Of a DNA stretch of 51,518 bases, positions 45,616 to 51,518 are shown one piece after another. Location: NCBI GenBank assembly GCA_001465025.1, contig LNDO01000077.1:1-51518 (forward strand), in the 5' to 3' direction. The DNA is from Pseudomonas sp. Ga0074129 (GTDB lineage: Bacteria > Pseudomonadota > Gammaproteobacteria > Pseudomonadales > Pseudomonadaceae). The notes below the pieces were generated by a model. It was not told the origin of the DNA. It made no database searches and was given only the letters and a program-made list of their open reading frames with translations. The position numbers and the translations under genes were made by a program. The number at the start of each line of letters is the position of its first letter. The first letter of the stretch is position 1.

Positions 45616-47970
45616 TTAAGCCTTGTTGCGCAGCTTCTCTGGATTAATCAGGAAGCGAGCCAATGCAGGCAGCAGCCAGATTGCGCCAATCATGTTCCAG
45701 AGGAACATAAAGGTCAGCATCAAACCCATATCAGCCTGGAACTTAATCGCCGAGAAGATCCAAGTTGCCACACCAATAGCCAAGCAAATACCGGTAAACA
45801 GTACCGCCTTACCCGTGGACTTCAACGTCTCGTAGTAAGCATCCTGCAGCGATAACCCCTGACGCAGGTAGGTCTCCATACGGCTGTAGATGTAAATGCC
45901 GTAGTCGACACCGATACCTACACCCAACGCGATCACCGGCAACGTTGCTACCTTGACGCCAATACCCATGAACGCCATCAGTGCGTTACCCAGGACGGAG
46001 GTCAATACCAGTGGCAGCATCACGCAAAGCGTTGCAGCGAAAGAGCGGAATGTCACGAGACACATGATGCCAACCGCCGCATAAACGGCCAACAGCATCG
46101 TCGTCTCGGATTTAGCAATAACCTCGTTGGTAGCAGCCTCAATGCCCGCGTTGCCCGCAGCCAAGATGAACTCCAAATCTTCTTTGTTGTTTTCCTTGGC
46201 AAAATCCTCGGCAACCTTCACCACGCGGGTCAGGGTTTCGGCCTTGTGGTCGGTGAGAAACACAAGCACTGGCGCTACAGAACAGTCGCCGTTATAGAGA
46301 CCGTCGGCACGCGCAATGGAGTTGTTCAATACGTCTTGGTTACGCGACAGGGTTTCCCATTTCAGGTTGCCCTCGTTCATACCCTTGATCACCTGACGCG
46401 AAACCGTAACCATCGAAATGGCCGACTGAACGCCTTCAGTGTTTTCCATTTTCCACATCAGCTCGTCCATAGCCGACAGCGTCTGGAAGGTTGAACATCC
46501 TTCCGGCGGAGTCTTGACCATGATGACCAGCACATCGGAACTGGTGGAGTAGTTACGAATAACAAAGTCGTTGTCTAGGTTATAGCGAGAATCGGGATGA
46601 AGCTCCGGCGCACCTTGGTCAAGATCGCCGATCTTCAGATTCTGCCCATACCATACGCCACCACCGAGTGCCACGACGGCGATGACAACGGAGATGGGGG
46701 CCACCATCGGGTGAGCGCAGTTCGAAATAAAGCGCCAGAAAGGATGTTCTCTAGTGGCATCTTCTCGACTGATTCTCACTGCTTTTTTACTGATGCCGAT
46801 GTAAGAAATCATCACAGGCAGCAGAATCAGGTTGGTCAGAATGATAACCGCCACACCCATGGATGCGCCGATGGCCAACTCGCGAATCACGCCGATATCA
46901 ATCAGCAGCAGAGTAACGAAACCTACGGCATCGGAGAGCAGCGCAACCAGCCCGGGGATAAACAACTGACGGAAGGCCATCCGAGCAGCAGATAACGAAT
47001 CTGTCGCATCGCCCGACGCCATGGCAATACCGTTGATCTTTTGCACACCATGGGAAATACCGATGGCAAAGACCAGGAACGGCACCAGCATCGAATACGG
47101 GTCAAGACCAAAGCCCAACGTGTGCAGCAAGCCCAGTTGCCAGACCACTGCAATAAGCGTGGCTAGTACCACCGCCAACGTACTCTTGAAACAGTGGGTG
47201 AACCACAGCAACAGAACGAAGGTAATGGCGATTGCCACTGCAAAGAAAATAGCCACACCGATCAAACCATCAATCAGATCGCCGACCTTCTTCGCAAATC
47301 CAATGATGTGAATTTTGACATTAGGATTTTGCAGCTGGTATTTCTCGCGGATTTTCTCTTCAAGTTCATGAGAGAACTTTTGATAGTCCAACGGAATTTG
47401 TTTGCTCTGATCATTTGGATCAGCATAGGTTTCCAACAGCGGCAAATCGATGATGCTGGATTTAAAGTTGTTGGCAACCAAGCGTCCAATTTGACCCGAT
47501 TTGAGAATGTTGCTACGCAATTCCTCAAGGCTTTCCGCTGAACCGTCGTAGGTTTGCGGAATCACTTCACCGCCAGCGAAACCCTCTTCAGTCACTTCAG
47601 TCCAACGTACACTTGGACTCCAAAGAGACTTAAGACCGGAGCGGTCTACCCCCGGAATGTAGAAGGCTTCGTCATTGATCTGACGCAGCGTCTCCATGTA
47701 TTCCTTGGAGAAAATATCACCATCAACCGCCTCAACCGAAATACGTACAGTGTTTCCAAGGTTGGCTAGGTCATTGCGGTGTTCGAGCATCTTCTGAATA
47801 TAAGGATGCCCCAGCGGAATCATCTTCTCAAAGCTGGTTTGCGGGCGAACTTGCGCCGCTTGATAAAAAAGAAAAATGCTGATCAACAAGCACAGCAGAA
47901 TCACGGCCGGGCGGTTGTTGAAAATCAACCGTTCCAAAAAAGAGGACGATTGTTGTTGATGCTTACTCAT
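45616..47970 (-). CDS. RND-superfamily exporter (MmpL/HpnN-like, two SSD halves)
   Basis: This inner-membrane protein of 784 residues is a compact RND-type permease. One helix (about 20-40) precedes a first periplasmic domain (to about 235), then helices at about 240-410, one more near 420-440, a second periplasmic domain (to about 620) and helices at about 630-770. The internal duplication is seen in GLIGVAIFFAVAIAITFV and TTMLLAVYAAVGIMCLV. It is shorter than AcrB and has no membrane-fusion partner next to it, so it belongs with lipid-type exporters (COG1033-like). Substrate is unknown. It starts 15 bases after the Ycf48-like gene, with GGGAG seven bases before the ATG. Confidence 0.9.
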   Translation of the reverse strand: MSKHQQQSSSFLERLIFNNRPAVILLCLLISIFLFYQAAQVRPQTSFEKMIPLGHPYIQKMLEHRNDLANLGNTVRISVEAVDGDIFSKEYMETLRQINDEAFYIPGVDRSGLKSLWSPSVRWTEVTEEGFAGGEVIPQTYDGSAESLEELRSNILKSGQIGRLVANNFKSSIIDLPLLETYADPNDQSKQIPLDYQKFSHELEEKIREKYQLQNPNVKIHIIGFAKKVGDLIDGLIGVAIFFAVAIAITFVLLLWFTHCFKSTLAVVLATLIAVVWQLGLLHTLGFGLDPYSMLVPFLVFAIGISHGVQKINGIAMASGDATDSLSAARMAFRQLFIPGLVALLSDAVGFVTLLLIDIGVIRELAIGASMGVAVIILTNLILLPVMISYIGISKKAVRISREDATREHPFWRFISNCAHPMVAPISVVIAVVALGGGVWYGQNLKIGDLDQGAPELHPDSRYNLDNDFVIRNYSTSSDVLVIMVKTPPEGCSTFQTLSAMDELMWKMENTEGVQSAISMVTVSRQVIKGMNEGNLKWETLSRNQDVLNNSIARADGLYNGDCSVAPVLVFLTDHKAETLTRVVKVAEDFAKENNKEDLEFILAAGNAGIEAATNEVIAKSETTMLLAVYAAVGIMCLVTFRSFAATLCVMLPLVLTSVLGNALMAFMGIGVKVATLPVIALGVGIGVDYGIYIYSRMETYLRQGLSLQDAYYETLKSTGKAVLFTGICLAIGVATWIFSAIKFQADMGLMLTFMFLWNMIGAIWLLPALARFLINPEKLRNKA

Positions 47971-47985
47971 GCAAAGGCTCCCGGC

Positions 47986-49074
47986 TTATTGTTGTTGGCC
48001 CAGATCGGCGCCTGTAGGCGTGGCAGCGTGTACGCCCCCTTGCCCTACCAAAATCAGATTGCCGTTTTCCATTGCTGCAACGCCTGCCAGCGAAAGCCGG
48101 TCGGCACGGTTGGTCACGGTAAAGTTTTGGCCATTATCGGTACTTTTAAGCACAGTGCCCCCATGCCCAATAATCACAATAGAGCCATCAGCCAGGCGAT
48201 TACCATCTGCCAGACCGAACTCCAGAGGACCGTTGTTAGCGGTATTTAGGCTAATTGCCTGCCAGGTGCTTCCGAAGTCTGTAGAACGGAACAGATGGCC
48301 ACGCAGGCCATAGACCAGAAGCGTACCAGCTTCATTTGTACCCAAAGCGCCAAATAAGGACCCTTCATATGGGCTATCCAAGGTTTCCCAAGTCTGCCCC
48401 CAATCAGGTGAGCGAAACATCATGCCCTGCTCGCCGACAGCGAAGAGACCTGAGTTTTTAACCTCAACAATCGCGTTAAGGTGATAGGCATCTTCGTTAT
48501 CCATACGGTCACTGACATCTTCCCAGTTGGCACCACCATCAGTGGTTTCAAGGAGAACACCGTAGGCACCGACCGCATAGCCTAGGCTGCGATCTTTGAA
48601 CCATATATCAAGCAGAGGAGACTCCAACTCAAGATCCTCGTACTGCTTAACCCATGTGGCACCAGCGTCCGTAGTGGCCAGAATCTGGGCGTCATGACCA
48701 ACAGCCCAGCCATGCGAGTCATCAATAAAATACACGGCGGTTAGCATTTGCGTGGTTGGCACCTTGGCCTGAACCCAATTCGCGCCATTGTCATCAGAGA
48801 AAAGCACGTGACCGCGATCCCCAACAGCGACCAACCGCTTCCCGACGCTGGAGACATCCAGAAGCAGACTCTGTTGCGCTTTGTTGGAGATGACTGAATA
48901 TCGGCTGGCTTCCTCCGAAGAAGCCTGAACAGGTGCGCTGGCAAACATCAGCACAGACAACACACTACACAATGACAGCACCTTGACTATCGGTGCGTGG
49001 ACGCGAAGTACAGAAGGGCAGGACGAACCCACTGCACAACTGGACTGGGTGCGCCACATTACGGGCTCACTCAT
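47986..49074 (-). CDS. secreted Ycf48-like/BNR beta-propeller protein
   Basis: The 362 residues contain a signal peptide with a long basic start (hydrophobic stretch at about 31-50, then PVQA-SSEE) and a periplasmic beta-propeller. Repeated blades carry BNR/Ycf48 motifs: LFSDDNGANWV, LATTDAGATWV, LETTDGGANWE, FRSPDWGQTWE, FRSTDFGSTWQ and LKSTDNGQNF. Ycf48 is an assembly factor for photosystem II in phototrophs; here, beside an RND permease, it is more likely an adaptor or assembly partner of the transport system. It has its own possible promoter (49128-49157) and is co-transcribed with the RND gene. Confidence 0.88.
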   Translation of the reverse strand: MSEPVMWRTQSSCAVGSSCPSVLRVHAPIVKVLSLCSVLSVLMFASAPVQASSEEASRYSVISNKAQQSLLLDVSSVGKRLVAVGDRGHVLFSDDNGANWVQAKVPTTQMLTAVYFIDDSHGWAVGHDAQILATTDAGATWVKQYEDLELESPLLDIWFKDRSLGYAVGAYGVLLETTDGGANWEDVSDRMDNEDAYHLNAIVEVKNSGLFAVGEQGMMFRSPDWGQTWETLDSPYEGSLFGALGTNEAGTLLVYGLRGHLFRSTDFGSTWQAISLNTANNGPLEFGLADGNRLADGSIVIIGHGGTVLKSTDNGQNFTVTNRADRLSLAGVAAMENGNLILVGQGGVHAATPTGADLGQQQ

Positions 49075-49127
49075 ATACCTTCCCCCTTATTCTTATAGGT
49101 AGCACTACCCTTTTTAGCAGTGCGTCT

Positions 49128-49157
49128 ATCCTACTGAGCTTTGAAAAGGCCTGACAA
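49128..49157 (-). promoter_or_regulatory. possible promoter of the Ycf48-like and RND genes
   Basis: On the minus strand TTGTCA (49152-49157) and TAGGAT (49128-49133) are 18 bases apart, 54 bases upstream of the Ycf48-like ATG and downstream of the DUF1329 terminator. Confidence 0.5.
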
Positions 49158-49223
49158 TCAGCGCGACGTTATGTTTTGTTAAACCCGCCCGACTGACATG
49201 CCTCGTTGTACCGATAAAAAGCA

Positions 49224-49251
49224 AAAGGCCGCTACAACAGTAGCGGCCTTT
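49224..49251 (-). terminator. terminator after the DUF1329 gene
   Basis: AAAGGCCGCTAC (49224-49235) pairs perfectly with GTAGCGGCCTTT (49240-49251); on the minus strand TGCTTTTT follows. It lies 19 bases after the DUF1329 stop and divides the cluster into two parts. Confidence 0.85.
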
Positions 49252-49270
49252 CGCTCAAATCACACGCTGA

Positions 49271-50641
49271 TTAGCGCGTGCCGCGACGGCGCAGAGCGGC
49301 AGGCTTGAAATAGCCGTCGTCGGGAACCGCTTGGCTGAAATCAATCGTGCTTGGCTCTTCGTTATCCAGGTTCTGCACGTGGTAACGACGGGCTTGCAGG
49401 TCATGGAACGTATCCAGAGCAGACCAAGTGGTCGGCAAGTCATAGTAGTTTTTCAGGTAGGCAATCGAAACACGCCACAGATCGCCACGACCGTCGTACT
49501 GATCCACCACAGCGGCTTGCCAGCTGTCTTCATCCAAGAACAGGGTGCGCTTGGAGTAGATATGACGGGCGCTGGACTTCAGCGTGCCCTCGACCACCCA
49601 TACACGGTGCAGTTCATTGCGAGTAAACGCCGGGTTCAAGTGACCCACTTGCAGCAAGTCCTTGTACTTGACGTCAGGGCTGGTGACTTTGTAGCTGTTG
49701 TAAGGGATATAGATTTCCTTCTTACCTACCAGCTTCCAGTCGTAGCGATCCGGAGCACCGTTGAACATATCGGTGTCGTCAGCCGTACGCAGGCCATCGG
49801 CGGCAGCAATTGGGGTGTCATAAGCCAGGTTAGGCGCACGACGCACACGACGCTGACCGGCGTTGTAGCCCCACGCCTGGCGCGGCTCTTTCACCTGATC
49901 AAGAGTTTCGTGCACCAGTACTGCACCGCCGGCTAAGCGTGCCGGGCTCTTGGTGAAGGACAGGTAGTAAAACATGATGTTGTTCAGGTCGGCTGCAGTC
50001 CCTTTCGGGTTGTAGAACTTGAACATGGCTTCCTGTTGCGAGGTCACCAGCGAGTAACTGCCGTTACGCTGAACAGCGACTTCCGACGCGCGACGCACAA
50101 TGTAGGTACCACGGTAGCGTGCGATGTGGTTCCACAGCGCTTCAACACCATTTTGTGGAATCGGGAACGGGATGCCGCCATAAGCGTCGGAGAAACCGTT
50201 GCCGCCATCAAGCAACTTCGCAGTGCTGGCGTTCTTGATGCTGTTGTCATACACCCACTGCGGCGCAGAACCCGAACGGCGAGTCGGGTAGACCGGCATT
50301 TGGTAGCTGTTTGGGTAGGTATTGAACATGGCAATCTGACCTGGGGTCAGGTTGTCTTTGTACTGATCCAGATTGGCTTTGGTGATGGTGAACAGCGGCT
50401 TGTCATCCGCGAACGGATCAACGTGATGCTGACCCGGTGTTTTATAGCCCGCAGGCGGCTGGGTGATACCACCGGTCCACTCGGGAATGGTGCCCGCAGC
50501 GTTACCCGCTTTCTCGGCACCAAAGGGTGTCAGGCTCGCACCCAACTTGGCCACTTCCTGCGGCGACACAGCAGCAAAGGCGCTACCAGCGGACAGTGCC
50601 AGCGCAATGGCGGCACCCATCAGCGTATGCTTTTTCAGCAT
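49271..50641 (-). CDS. DUF1329 periplasmic/outer-membrane lipoprotein-sorting-like protein
   Basis: This 456-residue exported protein has a signal peptide (1-23, cut at AFA-A). The mature part starts VSPQEVAKLG and is typical of DUF1329, a family with a LolA/LolB-like fold, which suggests that it carries a hydrophobic ligand in the periplasm. Recognisable pieces are GTIPEWTGGI, PFPIPQNGVEALWNH and RHIYSKRTLFLDEDSW. It occurs next to DUF1302 in many Pseudomonas and related bacteria. The ATG has GGAG seven bases upstream. A hairpin before it (50670-50691) may set its level against that of the DUF1302 gene. Confidence 0.88.
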   Translation of the reverse strand: MLKKHTLMGAAIALALSAGSAFAAVSPQEVAKLGASLTPFGAEKAGNAAGTIPEWTGGITQPPAGYKTPGQHHVDPFADDKPLFTITKANLDQYKDNLTPGQIAMFNTYPNSYQMPVYPTRRSGSAPQWVYDNSIKNASTAKLLDGGNGFSDAYGGIPFPIPQNGVEALWNHIARYRGTYIVRRASEVAVQRNGSYSLVTSQQEAMFKFYNPKGTAADLNNIMFYYLSFTKSPARLAGGAVLVHETLDQVKEPRQAWGYNAGQRRVRRAPNLAYDTPIAAADGLRTADDTDMFNGAPDRYDWKLVGKKEIYIPYNSYKVTSPDVKYKDLLQVGHLNPAFTRNELHRVWVVEGTLKSSARHIYSKRTLFLDEDSWQAAVVDQYDGRGDLWRVSIAYLKNYYDLPTTWSALDTFHDLQARRYHVQNLDNEEPSTIDFSQAVPDDGYFKPAALRRRGTR

Positions 50642-50669
50642 CTTGATTCTCCGTGAAATAAGTCATCAA

Positions 50670-50691
50670 CCGAGTGCCTACGGGCACTCGG
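50670..50691 (-). other. hairpin between the DUF1302 and DUF1329 genes
   Basis: CCGAGTGCC (50670-50678) and GGCACTCGG (50683-50691) form a perfect 9-bp stem with a TACG loop. No U run follows, so it probably acts on mRNA stability or partial termination between the two genes. Confidence 0.55.
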
Positions 50692-50707
50692 TATTTTCTA
50701 GTTATGT

Positions 50708-51427
50708 TTAGAAGGAGTATTTGACGTTAACACCGATATTGTCGCGGTCGCGACTGCCGTTATTCTGACCAGCACCGAAGAACTCAGTATATTGAACCTC
50801 GGCTTCCAAACTGTTTAGGTAGCTAGCACGGAGACCCAACGTATAAGCCTGACGGCCCTCGATAAAGTTTCCCGTCTGATGCGAATTTCCATCGAAGTCA
50901 TGCTTATAAACAGCAAAGGGAGAAAGATTTACACCAGCGTAAACATCGTTCCAAGTACCGGAGGCTACTAGAGTATAGCCGTAGGCATTCTTATTAACTT
51001 GATCTTTTCGATTATCGCGCCCTTCGTTACCAGCATAAGAGGTATTTCCTCGCCCTGCATAGTAACGCACGTTACCCAAGTAATCAGTGTACTGCAAATC
51101 ACTGCCACGCAAATGTTCAGATGCTAGTTCAGCCACACCAAACAGAGAGTCAAAACCTAGCACCGGCCCAAAGTTATGAATAGCACCGACGGATGAGTTG
51201 AAAGCCTCTACTCTTTCGTTGTTTATCAATTGGTCTCGCAAACTTAAACGCTGCCCCGCAACACTAACTTGCTGACCTAATGCTAGCTGGGTGGCCTGCC
51301 CCAAAAGCTGCTGCAGAGCATCATTGGTAGCCGCAATACCAATAGGCATATTGGGGCGATAAGCCAGCTCACCAAAAACAGAAGTCTCATTCAGCGTAGT
51401 GTTAAAACTCAGACCATAGGCACCTGA
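50708..51427 (-). pseudogene. DUF1302 outer-membrane protein gene, 5' part lost to an IS30 insertion
   Basis: About 240 C-terminal residues remain. The segment begins GAYGLSFNTTLNETSVFG, then ELAYRPNMPIGI, typical of DUF1302, and ends in beta-strand repeats with the terminal phenylalanine (NVKYSF) of outer-membrane barrels. Full-length DUF1302 proteins are usually over 500 residues, so more than half of the gene is missing. Upstream of about 51427 the sequence is that of an insertion sequence. The frame continues for a few codons into the element, so the exact join (51420-51433) cannot be fixed by eye. Loss of the signal peptide would stop export. Confidence 0.8.
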
Positions 51428-51429
51428 AT

Positions 51430-51518
51430 TCAACCCATAAGTGCAACGCTCACCCCTGCATACACTTCGTACGGTGTCTTCCAGCCCAGGCGTTTGCGTG
51501 GGCGTAAATTGATCTTCG
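51430..51518 (-). mobile_element. IS30-family transposase, C-terminal end
   Basis: The last 89 bases encode 28 residues and a stop: KINLRPRKRLGWKTPYEVY, then AGVSVALMG. RPRKRLGWKTPYEV is the C-terminal signature of IS30-family transposases, part of the DDE-type catalytic end. The rest of the gene lies outside the window. The stop codon region is close to the terminal inverted repeat in this family, so the element ends within a few bases of 51430. It is oriented the same way as the DUF1302 gene it interrupts. Confidence 0.85.

Overview
The window is a 51.5 kb chromosomal stretch of a gammaproteobacterium, almost certainly a Pseudomonas. GacS, FimV, the metZ-purF-cvpA-folC-accD-trpF-truA-fimV order, the asd/leuBDC block and the gltX-tRNA(Ala/Glu)-uvrB order all match the Pseudomonas aeruginosa map as I know it. 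Several P. aeruginosa-type blocks are joined here: gacS-ldhA, deaD-crotonase, metZ to leuC, dusC-eda, and gltX to tyrB. No species call is possible without a database search.

Layout. 1-265 holds no clear gene. 266-2322 (minus) is a PirS/PirR-like two-component pair with a candidate Fur box. 2439-7068 (plus) carries gacS, ldhA, a CxxC protein and a META-domain lipoprotein, closed by a 20-bp perfect hairpin terminator. 7204-10926 has deaD with a long leader, a crotonase and a spermidine-synthase-like protein. 11169-22125 is one long minus-strand block, fimV-truA-trpF-accD-folC-SPOR-cvpA-purF-metZ. 22280-27825 has an Asd paralogue with altered catalytic residues, asd, and leuB-leuD-leuC, with a divergent LysR gene. 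28971-32334 is a five-PAS GGDEF-EAL gene cut by an in-frame TAG. 32421-37230 has dusC, a thioesterase and the Entner-Doudoroff genes eda, edd and pgl. 37277-39187 is a membrane diguanylate cyclase. 39359-43648 carries two identical tRNA-Glu/tRNA-Ala pairs behind a strong promoter, then gltX and uvrB. tyrB and tRNA-Asn follow.

Downstream of tRNA-Asn lie tandem units of about 150 bp. Each starts with the last 22 nt of the tRNA gene and carries its own terminator hairpin, an architecture like the E. coli tyrT/rtT repeats. The right end (45616-51427, minus) is a DUF1302-DUF1329-Ycf48-like-RND cluster, a plausible but uncharacterised envelope transport system. Its DUF1302 gene is cut by an IS30-family element whose transposase C-terminus runs off the window.

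How the genes work together: the window mixes housekeeping genes (purine, fatty acid, folate, Trp, Leu, Lys/Met/Thr precursors, tRNA charging and modification, nucleotide excision repair) with signalling genes (GacS, two c-di-GMP loci, an iron-type two-component system). The strongest leads are the tRNA-Asn tail repeats, the amber-split c-di-GMP gene, and the RND/Ycf48/DUF1329/DUF1302 cluster with its IS30 interruption. All calls rest on reading the sequence and on family knowledge; no searches were run.
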